The notes under the pieces were generated by a model. That model had not been told where the DNA came from. It did not search any database and saw only the letters and a program-made list of their open reading frames with translations. Shown piece by piece: positions 41,484-50,272 of a stretch of 64,000 nucleotides of DNA; the stretch's first letter is position 1, and each line of letters opens with the position of its first letter. Position numbers and translations under genes: made by a program. The stretch is from Actinomycetes bacterium (GTDB taxonomy: Bacteria; Actinomycetota; Thermoleophilia; Solirubrobacterales; 70-9), in the NCBI GenBank assembly GCA_016861045.1, contig BOKP01000001.1, positions 499,529 to 563,528 on the forward strand, given 5' to 3'.

Positions 41484-41699
41484 TTAGCCCTCCTTGCTGT
41501 ACTTGAACGAGATGCCGAGCCGGACCCGGAAGTCCGCGACCTTTCCGTCCTCGATCGTGACGTCCTGGCGGATGACCTCGGCGATCCGGAGCTCGCGAAC
41601 CGACTCGCCGGCCGTCGCGACGGCGTTCTTGGCCGCCTGCTCCCAGGAATCCGAACTGACGCCGATCACCTCGGTGACGCGGTAGACGCTGTCTGCCAT
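41484..41699 (-). CDS. Dodecin
   Basis: A 71-residue dodecin, a small flavin-binding protein that assembles into twelve-subunit shells and buffers FMN/riboflavin or coenzyme A. The sequence VYRVTEVIGVSSDSWEQA and later IEDGKVADFRVRLGISFK match the family well, including the Trp that stacks on flavin. ATG 41699 follows AGGAGGAG closely; the GTG one codon upstream is less likely. It lies alone between the toxin-antitoxin pair and the acyl-CoA dehydrogenase. Confidence 0.93.
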   Translation of the reverse strand: MADSVYRVTEVIGVSSDSWEQAAKNAVATAGESVRELRIAEVIRQDVTIEDGKVADFRVRLGISFKYSKEG

Positions 41700-41772
41700 C
41701 ACTCCTCCTATTGGTCGGGTGCCCTGAACCTACCCCGAACGCCTGGCGCGCCAATCGCGTGGGCTCGAGTCC

Positions 41773-43521
41773 TCAGTCGAACAGCGCGTAGCCGTACTCG
41801 CCGCGCTTGTAGGCGAGCTTGGCGATCGCGAGGATCCGCTCGTCGTCGTTGTTCTCGATCTGGGCGAGGCGGCCGCGGACGCGGGCGGCGGCGCGGCTGC
41901 AGAAGGTGTCGGCGATGTAGCGCTCCTGGCCGGCGGGCTCGAACCCGATGTCGGTGAAGATCGAGCTGACGCGGCTGAGCACGGCGACCTGGGCGTAAAC
42001 GTCGGCGATCGCGTCGGCGAGCCGCTTCTGGTCGAGCTGGCGCAGCATCACGTCCTTCTTGTGCCTGCGGATCAGCGACTCGGTCGCGGCGGCGAGGTCC
42101 TTGACCTGGTCGGCGACCGCGTCGGCGTGGCGCTCGAGCTCGGGGTGGGCGGGGGTGATCCGCTCGGGCCGGACCTCGCGCTTGACGCGGCTCGCGGCGT
42201 AGTCGACGAGCAGCCCGATCGAGCCGATCGGGTCGCCGAGGCCGATCTGGTCGAGCCCGGAGAGCCGCTCGCCGACCGGCTTCATCGCCGAGAGCGCGAT
42301 GAACGCCCGCATCACGTCGTTGGCCCCCTCGAAGATCGGGAAGATGCGGATGTTGCGGAGGATCTTCTCCCACGGCCGGTCCTTCATGTAGCCCTCGCCG
42401 CCGGCGAGCTGCAACGACCGGTTCGCCGCGTACCAGAGGAACTCGGTGCCCGCGACCTTGCAGACCGCCGACTCGAGCGAATAGTCCTCGACGCCCCGGT
42501 CGACGAGCCCGCATGTGAGGTAAGCCATCGACTCGAGCCCGAACAGGTAGGAGGTCATCCAGCCGACCTTCTCCTCGACCAGCTCGAAGTCGGCGAGTGG
42601 CTGGCCGAACTGTCGCCGCTCGGTGACGTGGTCGATCGTCAGGTCGATCAGCTTCTTGGCGGCGCCGACCGTCCCGGTGCCGAGGCCGATCCGGCCGTTG
42701 TTGAGGACCGACATCGCGATCCTGAATCCGTCGCCCGGCTCGCCGAGGACGTTCTCGGCCGGGACCCGGACGTCGCTGAAGCGGAGCTGGCGCAGGTCGT
42801 TGCCGCGGAGGCCCATCGTGTCGAAGCGCTCGCCGACCTCGAAGCCCTCCATCCCCTTCTCGAGGATCAGCGCGATGTGGCGGTCGGTGCCGTCGACCTC
42901 GGCCCGGGCGAAGGCGGTGAAGACGTCGCCCTTGGACCCGTTGCCGATGTAGCGCTTCTCGCCGTTCAGGACCCAGGAGCCGTCGGGCTGGCGCACCGCA
43001 CGCGACTGCAGGTTGTGGGCGTCGGATCCCGCCATCGGCTCGGTCAGGGCGAAGCCGGCGAGCTTGCGGCCGGCGACGAGGTCGGGGAGGAAGCGGTCCT
43101 TCTGCTCGTCGGAGCCGAACAGGACGATGCCCTTGTAGCCGATCGACTGGTGGACGCCGAGGATGATCGAGAGCGTCCCGTCGATCTGCGCGAAGGTCTC
43201 GAAGACGCGTGCATATCCGGTCTGCGAGAGGCCCTGGCCCCCGTAGCGCTCGTCGACGTAGAGCCCGCAGAGGCCGGCGTCGCCGAGCTCGCGGATCACG
43301 TCGTCGCCGATCCAGCGCTCCTCCTCGACCTCGCGGTGGTCGATCCGCTCGCCGATCGCGCGGGCGCGGGCACAGAGCTCACGGACCCGTTGCTGCTCGC
43401 CGGCATCGGGCTCGGGCCATGGGAAGACCATCTCCTCGTGGATCTCGCCGAGCAGCAGCGATTTGGTGAACGACGAGGCGGCGACCTCCTCCTCGGGCCT
43501 CTCGGCGGTGCTCGTCTCCAC
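41773..43521 (-). CDS. Acyl-CoA dehydrogenase (VLCAD/ACAD9-like)
   Basis: A 582-residue flavoenzyme. Residues about 40-415 are the acyl-CoA dehydrogenase fold, with GFALTEPMAGSD (FAD binding) and the catalytic Glu in RIFPIFEGANDV. An extra C-terminal helical domain of ~170 residues, as in very-long-chain enzymes, makes it longer than short-chain members. Substrate length is thus probably long, but no operon partner supports it. It should hand electrons to ETF. The start METSTAERPEEE is the only good ATG. Confidence 0.92.
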   Translation of the reverse strand: METSTAERPEEEVAASSFTKSLLLGEIHEEMVFPWPEPDAGEQQRVRELCARARAIGERIDHREVEEERWIGDDVIRELGDAGLCGLYVDERYGGQGLSQTGYARVFETFAQIDGTLSIILGVHQSIGYKGIVLFGSDEQKDRFLPDLVAGRKLAGFALTEPMAGSDAHNLQSRAVRQPDGSWVLNGEKRYIGNGSKGDVFTAFARAEVDGTDRHIALILEKGMEGFEVGERFDTMGLRGNDLRQLRFSDVRVPAENVLGEPGDGFRIAMSVLNNGRIGLGTGTVGAAKKLIDLTIDHVTERRQFGQPLADFELVEEKVGWMTSYLFGLESMAYLTCGLVDRGVEDYSLESAVCKVAGTEFLWYAANRSLQLAGGEGYMKDRPWEKILRNIRIFPIFEGANDVMRAFIALSAMKPVGERLSGLDQIGLGDPIGSIGLLVDYAASRVKREVRPERITPAHPELERHADAVADQVKDLAAATESLIRRHKKDVMLRQLDQKRLADAIADVYAQVAVLSRVSSIFTDIGFEPAGQERYIADTFCSRAAARVRGRLAQIENNDDERILAIAKLAYKRGEYGYALFD

Positions 43522-43600
43522 GGCGGCTCCTTCCGGTCCTGGCTCGCTCGGTCGGGTTCGAGCGTAGTCGCCTCGTCGTCCCTCTGCCCTTCGACCGCGC

Positions 43601-44818
43601 CTACGAAACGGCGTCGAGGCGGTCGGCGATCAACTCGGCCAGCGCCAGCGCCGCCGTGGCGGCGGGGGAGGGGGCGTTGCGGACGTGAACGGCCCGCTCG
43701 GTCTCCGAGATCACGAAGTCGTCGATCAGCGAGCCGTCGCGGCCGATCGCCTGGGCGCGGACGCCGGCGTGGGGCGAACGCTCGACGTCGGCGCGGCGCA
43801 GCTCGGGGACGTAGCGGCGGCAGGCGGCGACGAGCGACCGGATGCTCGCCGCCCGCCCGAGCTCGACGACGCCGGTGCGCCAGTAACGCCGCATCATCCG
43901 TCGCGTCCCGGGCCACGACAGCGACTCGGCGAGGTCGTGCGGGGAGACCCGGCGCAGCCGGTAGGCGTCGCGGGCGCCGGCGAGCAGGGCGGTCGGCCCG
44001 AGCAGCACGGTGCCGTCGGGGCCGCGGGTCAGATGCGCCCCCAGGAACGGCAGATCGGGATCGGGAACCGGGTAGATGCTGGCCCGCACGAGGTCGGAGC
44101 GGTGCGGGCGCAGTCGCAGGTAGGCGCCCCGGAACGGCACGACCCGCGGGTCCGGGTCGGCCCCGGCGGCGATCGCCAGCCGGTCCGCCCAGGGGCCGGC
44201 GCAGAGGACCGCGCGCGATGCCTCGAGGGCGCCGCCGTCATGCTCGACCGTGAGCGCCGAGCCGTGCGGGACGAGGCGGCGGACCTCGCAGCCGGTGATC
44301 ACCGCGCCCCCGGCGGACTCGAGGTCGCGGGCGAGCGCGCGCGTCACCGCCGCGAAATCGACGACCCCGGTCGCCGGCGAGTGGAGGGCGGCGATCCCGC
44401 CTGCGTGCGGCTCGATCGCCCGCAGCTCGTCGGGGCCGATCCGCGCGAGCCCCGGGACCCCGTTCGCCCGCCCGCGGCGCTCGAGCTCGTCCAGCCGCGG
44501 GAGCTCGGCCGCCGATGTGGCCACGATCACCTTGCCGTCGCGCCGGGCCGCGATCCCGCGCTCCTCGCAGTACTCGTACAGGCGCCGCGCGCCCTCGACG
44601 CAGAGCCGCGCCTTGAGCGATCCCGGCGCGTAGTAGATGCCGGCGTGGATGACGCCGCTCGAGTGGCCGCTCTGGTGGGCGGCGAGCCCGGCTTCGCGCT
44701 CGAGCACGACGACGCGGGCGCCCGGGTGGCGGAGCTGAAGCTCGCGCGCGGTCGCGACCCCGACGATCCCGGCGCCGACGACGTAGATGTCGGCGTGGGC
44801 GGGTGCCGCTAGGTTCAC
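43601..44818 (-). CDS. lhgO: FAD-dependent oxidoreductase, L-2-hydroxyglutarate oxidase-like (LhgO)
   Basis: A 405-residue FAD-dependent oxidoreductase of the DAO/LhgO group. The dinucleotide-binding motif VVGAGIVGVATARELQ is at residues 12-27. HQSGHSSGVIHAGIYYAPGSLKA is the signature of L-2-hydroxyglutarate oxidase and dehydrogenase, and HAGVRAQAIGRDG near the C-terminus is also typical. It should oxidise L-2-hydroxyglutarate to 2-oxoglutarate. The GTG start at 44818 has no Shine-Dalgarno; a large upstream frame is rejected since it runs antisense to the divergent gene. Confidence 0.85.
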   Translation of the reverse strand: MNLAAPAHADIYVVGAGIVGVATARELQLRHPGARVVVLEREAGLAAHQSGHSSGVIHAGIYYAPGSLKARLCVEGARRLYEYCEERGIAARRDGKVIVATSAAELPRLDELERRGRANGVPGLARIGPDELRAIEPHAGGIAALHSPATGVVDFAAVTRALARDLESAGGAVITGCEVRRLVPHGSALTVEHDGGALEASRAVLCAGPWADRLAIAAGADPDPRVVPFRGAYLRLRPHRSDLVRASIYPVPDPDLPFLGAHLTRGPDGTVLLGPTALLAGARDAYRLRRVSPHDLAESLSWPGTRRMMRRYWRTGVVELGRAASIRSLVAACRRYVPELRRADVERSPHAGVRAQAIGRDGSLIDDFVISETERAVHVRNAPSPAATAALALAELIADRLDAVS

Positions 44819-44866
44819 GCCACAACCGTAGAACCGGCTCGCCGCCGGCGCTGGTTGAATCGGGGG

Positions 44867-47056
44867 ATGGCAAGCCAACCCTCCAGGCTGCCCCGCAGCC
44901 GCGGCTGGTCGATCGCCCTGGCGGCGCTCGGCGCCCTCGCCGGCCTCCTCGGCGGCTTCCTCCTCTACGCGCGCCAAGAGATCTTCGACCCCGACAGCCT
45001 CGCCGAGCGCTCGAGGACCGCCCTCGGCGACGAGCGGACGCGGCTCGCGATCGCGCAGCCGATCGTCGACGGGATCGTCGACTCGGGTTCGGCCGAGCTC
45101 GTCAACGCCCGCCCGCTGGTCGAGTCGATCGTCGTCTCCGCCCTCGGCACGCCCCCCGCCAAGGCGGCCTTCGCCGAGGCCGTCCGCTCGCTCGACGCCA
45201 AGCTCGCCAACCGCTCGCCGAACACGCTCCTCCTCAACCTGACCGATGCGACGGTCATCGCCGCCAAGGCGCTCGAGGCCCTCAACCCGGCGGTCCGGAA
45301 GTCGCTGCCGAAGGAGGTCGACGACGTCAAGACGGCGATCCTCGAGAGCAGGATCACGATCACGCCGCTGCGCTGGGTTCACGAGGTCGACCTGTTCGGC
45401 ATCGTCCTGCCGTTTGCGGCGCTGCTCCTGCTCGCGCTCTCGGTGGTCGTGGCGCCGATCAGGCGCACCGCCGTCCAGCGGGCCGCGATCGCGGTCGCGA
45501 TCGCGGCCGTCGTCGGGCTGGTCGTCCTGATCGCCGGCAAGGCGCTGGCCTTGGGCCGGATCGCCGACCCGCTCTACGAAGATGCCGCCTCCGCCGCCTG
45601 GGATGCCGTGCTCGGTGGCCTCGGGGAATGGACGATCGGGATCGGGCTGCTCGCCCTGCTCCTCGCCGCCGCCGCCCGGTTCGACGACGGCGAGGTCGAT
45701 CCGCTGCGGCCGCTCGGCCGGGCGGCGGAGCTGGCCCGCCGTCACCCGCGACGGCCCGTCCTCGGCGTCCTGCGCGGGGTCGGGATCGGGCTCGTCGGCC
45801 TGCTCTTCGTCGTCGAGCCGGAGCTGTCCCTGCGCCTGCTCGCGGTCGCGGCCGGCGCTTGGCTGATCTACGTGGCGATCATCGAGGTCCTCGCGATCAT
45901 CGCTCCGGTCGTGCCCGCGGGGGAATCGCGCGTCGCCGGGCGCAGGGTCGTGCCGCTGCGGCTCGCGGGGATCGGGGCCGTCGTCGCCGGCGCCGTCGTC
46001 GTCGCGCTCGCCGTCGGCTCCGACAAGCGCTCGCAGGCCCGGCCGCCGGGCCCCCCGGAAGCCTGCAACGGGTACCCGCAGCTGTGCGGCAAGCGGATCG
46101 ACCAGGTGACCATCCCGGCCACCCACAACTCGATGTCGGCCGCTGCCGAGGCCGGGTGGTTCCTGCCGAACCAGCGTTACGGGATCGTCCGCCAGCTCGA
46201 CGACGGAATCCGTGGGCTCCTGATCGACACCCACTACGGGACCCCGCGCGGAGGGGCGGGCGCCGAGCGCGACTTCGGCGGCGTCATCACCGACCTCGCG
46301 AAGGAGGGCAAGACGCGCCAGGAGGTCGTCGCAGAGCTCGGCGAGGACACCGTTGAGCGGGCCGAGGACCTGATCGGGCGGCTCGCATTCGGGGAGTCGC
46401 CGCGCGGCGAGGCGCGACCCTACCTCTGCCACGTCCTCTGCGAGCTCGGCGCCACCAGGCTCGACACGGCGCTGGGGAAGATCGAGACCTGGCTTCGGAC
46501 CCATCCCGACGAGTTCCTCGCGATCGTGATCGAGGACTACGTCAGCCCCGAGGAGACGGCGCAGGCGTTCCAGCGGGCGGGGCTCGTGCGCTACGCCTAC
46601 ACGCCGCCTGCGCCGGGCACGGTCCCGCCGACGCTCGGGCAGCTCATCGAGCGCGACAGGCGGCTGCTGGTCCTCGCCGAGCACGACGGCGGCGGCACCA
46701 AGTTTCCCTGGTACGGGCAGGCGTTCGACCTGTTCCAGGAGACCCCGTACACGTTTAACGGCATCGACGCGATCAGCGGTCGCCAGAGCTGCCGCGAGAA
46801 CCGGGGCAGCTCCGGCAACCCCCTGTTTCAGATCAACAACTGGATCGAGAAGGTGCCGCGGGATCCGGGGCTGCAGGGGGAGATCAACGCGTTCGACGTG
46901 CTCCGCGAGCGGGCCGCGACCTGTCGCCGCGTCCGCGGCATGGATCCGAACCTGATCGCCGTCGACTACTACAACGAGGGCGACGTGGTCGCGGTTGCGA
47001 AGTCACTCAACGGCATCCCGATCGACGAGGAGCCGCGGGTGCGGACGGTCCGGTGA
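44867..47056 (+). CDS. Multi-span membrane protein with PI-PLC-like phosphodiesterase domain
   Basis: A 729-residue protein. One N-terminal helix (13-33) is followed by an outside loop to about 180, then a cluster of about six helices to about 385, and a C-terminal PI-PLC X-like TIM barrel. The barrel has the catalytic pattern TIPATHNSMS (first His), LDDGIRGLLIDTHYGT (Asp and His) and CHVLCELG (second His region). It would hydrolyse a phosphoinositol- or glycerophosphodiester-type lipid or a teichoic-like polymer at the outer face. Fusion of a barrel to a long multi-span module is unusual. ATG 44867 is chosen over the TTG at 44855. It overlaps the ligase gene by 4 nt. Confidence 0.8.
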   Translation: MASQPSRLPRSRGWSIALAALGALAGLLGGFLLYARQEIFDPDSLAERSRTALGDERTRLAIAQPIVDGIVDSGSAELVNARPLVESIVVSALGTPPAKAAFAEAVRSLDAKLANRSPNTLLLNLTDATVIAAKALEALNPAVRKSLPKEVDDVKTAILESRITITPLRWVHEVDLFGIVLPFAALLLLALSVVVAPIRRTAVQRAAIAVAIAAVVGLVVLIAGKALALGRIADPLYEDAASAAWDAVLGGLGEWTIGIGLLALLLAAAARFDDGEVDPLRPLGRAAELARRHPRRPVLGVLRGVGIGLVGLLFVVEPELSLRLLAVAAGAWLIYVAIIEVLAIIAPVVPAGESRVAGRRVVPLRLAGIGAVVAGAVVVALAVGSDKRSQARPPGPPEACNGYPQLCGKRIDQVTIPATHNSMSAAAEAGWFLPNQRYGIVRQLDDGIRGLLIDTHYGTPRGGAGAERDFGGVITDLAKEGKTRQEVVAELGEDTVERAEDLIGRLAFGESPRGEARPYLCHVLCELGATRLDTALGKIETWLRTHPDEFLAIVIEDYVSPEETAQAFQRAGLVRYAYTPPAPGTVPPTLGQLIERDRRLLVLAEHDGGGTKFPWYGQAFDLFQETPYTFNGIDAISGRQSCRENRGSSGNPLFQINNWIEKVPRDPGLQGEINAFDVLRERAATCRRVRGMDPNLIAVDYYNEGDVVAVAKSLNGIPIDEEPRVRTVR

Positions 47057-48048
47057 GCGCGGTCCCGAAGCCGCCGCTCGAGCCCCAGCTGGCACGCTCG
47101 GCGAAGCGGATCCCGGCCGGTGACGGCTGGGCCTACGAGCCCAAGTACGACGGCTTCCGGGCGCTCGTGTTCAAGGGCGGCGACGAGCCCGGGAGGACGT
47201 TCGTGCAGTCGCGCGGCGGCAAGCCGCTCGCACGCTACTTCCCCGAGCTCGAGCTGCCGCCGGGCGAATACGTCCTCGACGGCGAGCTCGTGATCCTCGA
47301 CGACGCCGGGGCCGAGGTCTTCGACGCGCTCCAGAGCCGGATCCACCCGGCCGAGTCGCGGATCAACCGGCTGGCGGCGGAGACGCCGACCCGCTACCGG
47401 GCCTTCGACCTGATCGCCCGCGACGGGCGGAGCCTGATGGACGCGCCGTTCGCCGAGCGGCGCTCGGCGCTCGTCGAGCTCCTCTCCGGGGCGCCGGGGG
47501 CGGTCGAGGCCGGGCCGGGGGGCTGGACCGCCGGGACGGTCGAGCTCACGCCGCTGACCCTCGACCCCGACGCGGCGGCTCCCTGGCTGGAGAGCGGGGA
47601 GGGGGTGATCGCCAAGCGCCTCGACTCGCCCTATCTGCCCGGCAAGCGGACCGCGATGGTCAAGGTCAAGCGCCTGCGGACGATCGACGCCGTGGTCGCC
47701 GGCTGGCGCCCGGGCAAGGAGCCGGACACGGTCGGCTCGCTGATGCTCGGCCTCTACGACGGCGACGAGCTCCGCGTCGTCGGCCACACCTCCGGCTTGA
47801 AGGCCGCCGAGAAGCGCGAGCTGGTCACGACCCTCGCGCCGTATGAGACCGGCGATCGCGGCTCCGCCGACCCGAGCCGCTGGGCCGGCGACCGCGACCT
47901 CGAGTGGGTCGCGCTCCGCCCCGAGCTGGTGATCGAGGTCAGCTTCGACCACGTCAGCGCCGGCCGGATCCGCCACGGCGCCAAGATCCTCCGCTGGCGC
48001 GAGGACAAGGAGCCGCGGGCGTGCACGATCGACCAGCTCGTGGAGTAG
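47053..48048 (+). CDS. ATP-dependent DNA ligase (LigD/LigC ligase domain type)
   Basis: A 331-residue ATP-dependent DNA ligase. The adenylation-site Lys sits in WAYEPKYDGFR (motif I, near residue 31). EGVIAKRLDSPY and MVKVKRLRTIDAVVAG are motifs IV and V. The C-terminal OB domain ends in SFDHVSAGRIRHGAKILRWR. It is the ligase part of a bacterial non-homologous end-joining system, without polymerase or nuclease domains. The GTG at 47053 overlaps the phosphodiesterase stop by 4 nt. The partner polymerase is encoded convergently at 48261-49271. Confidence 0.92.
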   Translation: MSAVPKPPLEPQLARSAKRIPAGDGWAYEPKYDGFRALVFKGGDEPGRTFVQSRGGKPLARYFPELELPPGEYVLDGELVILDDAGAEVFDALQSRIHPAESRINRLAAETPTRYRAFDLIARDGRSLMDAPFAERRSALVELLSGAPGAVEAGPGGWTAGTVELTPLTLDPDAAAPWLESGEGVIAKRLDSPYLPGKRTAMVKVKRLRTIDAVVAGWRPGKEPDTVGSLMLGLYDGDELRVVGHTSGLKAAEKRELVTTLAPYETGDRGSADPSRWAGDRDLEWVALRPELVIEVSFDHVSAGRIRHGAKILRWREDKEPRACTIDQLVE

Positions 48049-48116
48049 CGATCGGCTCACGCCCGGCCTCGACGGCGGCGTGGGCTGGCGCAAGACTCCC
48101 GCCGCATCGGCTTATC

Positions 48117-48159
48117 GAGTGGGCGATTTCGACGAAATGCTCGTCGCTATCGCCCACTC
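48117..48159. terminator. Extended hairpin between convergent ligase and polymerase genes
   Basis: GAGTGGGCGAT (48117-48127) pairs with ATCGCCCACTC (48149-48159), an 11-bp stem. A 2x2 internal loop is followed by CGACGA/TCGTCG and a 5-nt loop. It probably ends transcription in both directions. No U-run is present, so another role is possible. The rest of 48049-48260 holds nothing else I recognise. Confidence 0.55.
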
Positions 48160-48260
48160 ACCGCTGTCGGCTTTGGCGGCGGTCCCTGCCGCCTCCCTTC
48201 GCCAGCCCTGATCGTCGTCCACCCAACGCCAGCGGCCCGGCGCGAGCCGAGCCGCCGGCG

Positions 48261-49271
48261 CTACTCCTTCGCCCGGCTCGGCTGCACCCGCTTCGGCTCG
48301 CCCCTCTGCTTGCGGAAGTGGGGCGGCCAGGGGGCGTCGCCGAGGCCCTCGGCCTCGTCGCGGGCGGCGAGGTCGAGGAGGGCGTCGAGGCGGCCGGCGT
48401 GCTCGTCGATCGCCGCCGCGAGGTCGCCGAGGTCGCGGAGCCGGTCGGGGACGGTGCGCAGGGTGAACGCGGCGGGGTCGACGTCGGCGACCTCGTCCCA
48501 CTCGAGCGGCGTCGAGACGCGGGCGTCGGGGACGGGGCGAACCGAGTAGGCGGAGGCGACGGTGCGGTCGCGGGCGTTCTGGTTGTAGTCGACGAAGACG
48601 CCGTGGCGCTCCTCCTTCCACCACTTGCTGGTCGCCAGCTTCGGGACCCGGCGCTCGACCTCGCGGGCGAGGGCGAGGGCGGCGCGGCGGACGTCGTCGA
48701 AGCCCCACTCGGGCTCGATCCGGACGTTGATGTGGATGCCGCGGTTGCCGCTCGTCTTCGGGAAGCCGGTCAGGTCGTGGTCTCTGAGGACGTCGCGGGC
48801 GACCAGCGCGACCCTGCGGACGTCGTCCCAGCTCGCCTCCGGCGTCGGGTCGAGGTCGACGCGCAGCTCGTCGGGGCTGTCGAGGTCGGCCCGCCGGCAG
48901 GGCCACGGGTTGAAGTCGATCACGCCGAGGTTGACCGCCCAGACGAGGTGGGCGGCGTCGTTGGCGCAGAGCTCGCGCGCCGATCGGCCGCTCGGGAAGT
49001 GGACCGTCGCCGACTCGAGCCAGTCCGGCGCCCCCTTCGGGACCCGCTTCTGGAAGAAGAAGTCTCCGGCGGCGCCGTCGACGAACCGCTTCAGCGTCGT
49101 CGGTCGCTCGCGGAGGTGGATGACGGCGGCGTCGGCGACCGTCAGGTAGTACTCGGCGAGCTCGCGCTTCGTGATCGGCGGGTCGACGTCGCCGAAGAAC
49201 GGCTTGTCGGGGCTCGAGAGCCGGACCTCCTGCCCGGCCGCCTCGAACGTGATCGCCTCCGCTTTCGCCAC
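48261..49271 (-). CDS. LigD-type DNA polymerase/primase (NHEJ)
   Basis: A 336-residue archaeo-eukaryotic primase-type polymerase corresponding to the LigD polymerase domain. Catalytic Asp pair is in RVDLDPT, with TSGNRGIHINVR and LSSPDKPFFGD as further family motifs. Predicted to fill gaps at double-strand breaks during end joining. GTG 49271 is preferred; the TACCCT element 7 nt upstream on the minus strand suggests a leaderless start. The last ~40 residues are basic. No Ku gene or nuclease domain is visible in the window. Confidence 0.93.
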   Translation of the reverse strand: MAKAEAITFEAAGQEVRLSSPDKPFFGDVDPPITKRELAEYYLTVADAAVIHLRERPTTLKRFVDGAAGDFFFQKRVPKGAPDWLESATVHFPSGRSARELCANDAAHLVWAVNLGVIDFNPWPCRRADLDSPDELRVDLDPTPEASWDDVRRVALVARDVLRDHDLTGFPKTSGNRGIHINVRIEPEWGFDDVRRAALALAREVERRVPKLATSKWWKEERHGVFVDYNQNARDRTVASAYSVRPVPDARVSTPLEWDEVADVDPAAFTLRTVPDRLRDLGDLAAAIDEHAGRLDALLDLAARDEAEGLGDAPWPPHFRKQRGEPKRVQPSRAKE

Positions 49272-49321
49272 GACGATCAGGGTATCCGCGGGCCGCCGAG
49301 CGGATACGTTGCACGCGGCAG

Positions 49322-50224
49322 ATGGGACGGCCGCAGACACTGACCTACGACCGCGACGACCGGATCGGGCGGATCACGCTCAACCGACCGGAGCGCGGCA
49401 ACGGGATCACGCTCGAGATGCCGGCCGAGCTCGCGGCGGCGGTCGAGGAGGCCAATCTCGACCCCGCTGTCCACGTGATCGCGCTCGCAGGAAACGGCCC
49501 CGGCTTCTGCGCGGGCTACGACCTCGGCGCCGCCGAGGCGTTCGCCGCCGGGGCGGGCGGGGACGGCGGCGGGTCGGGTCGCCCCGACGACCCGGCGACG
49601 ATCGCCGCCAACCACGACCCCGGGCGAACCTGGGACCCGGTGGTCGACTTCCAGATGATGTCCCGAAACCTGCGCGGGTTCATGTCGCTGTTCCACTCCG
49701 ACAAGCCGGTGATCTGCAAGATCCACGGCTTCTGCATCGCCGGTGGCACCGACATGGCGCTCTGCTCGGATCTGATCGTGGCCGAGGACCGCGCCAAGAT
49801 CGGCTACCCGCCGGCCCGAGTCTGGGGGGTTCCGACCTCGATGCTCTGGGCGCACCGGATCGGTCTCGAGCGCGCCCGCCGGCTGCTTCTGACGGGCGAC
49901 TCGATCGACGGGACGACCGCGGTCGAATGGGGCCTGGCGTCGGAAGCGGCGCCGCATGCCGAGCTCGATGAGGCCTTCGAGCGGCTGCTCGAGCGGGTCG
50001 CGCGGCTGCCGGTCAACCAGCTCGTCATGCACAAGCTCGCCCTGAACGCGCCGCTCTCCAGCCAGGGCCTGGACGCCAACCAGGTGATGAGCGTCTTCTT
50101 CGACGGCATCGCCCGCCACACGCCCGAGGGCCACGAGTTCGCCCGCCGCGCCGGCTCCGAGGGGTTCCGGGAGGCCGTGCGCCGCCGTGACGAGCCGTTC
50201 GGCGACCACGGTCCGCTCCGATGA
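49322..50224 (+). CDS. Enoyl-CoA hydratase/isomerase family protein (crotonase)
   Basis: A 300-residue crotonase-fold enzyme. The oxyanion-hole segment GNGPGFCAGYDL and the second GFCIAGGTDMALCSDL are present. The usual catalytic Glu of hydratases near GVPTS is replaced, so hydratase, isomerase or another crotonase activity cannot be told apart. A short Gly/Asp-rich insert lies near residues 78-92. It begins 50 nt from the divergent polymerase start and is convergent with pyruvate kinase. Confidence 0.86.
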   Translation: MGRPQTLTYDRDDRIGRITLNRPERGNGITLEMPAELAAAVEEANLDPAVHVIALAGNGPGFCAGYDLGAAEAFAAGAGGDGGGSGRPDDPATIAANHDPGRTWDPVVDFQMMSRNLRGFMSLFHSDKPVICKIHGFCIAGGTDMALCSDLIVAEDRAKIGYPPARVWGVPTSMLWAHRIGLERARRLLLTGDSIDGTTAVEWGLASEAAPHAELDEAFERLLERVARLPVNQLVMHKLALNAPLSSQGLDANQVMSVFFDGIARHTPEGHEFARRAGSEGFREAVRRRDEPFGDHGPLR

Positions 50225-50272
50225 TCGCGGCCGCCGTCCCTCCCCTCCTCTCTCCGTCTTCGCCCGTCGCCC

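Noticed and set aside
48112-49314. Alternate 400-codon frame on the minus strand over the LigD polymerase
   Set aside because: Same strand but a different frame; Arg/Pro-rich composition typical of GC artefacts, while the other frame has all polymerase motifs.
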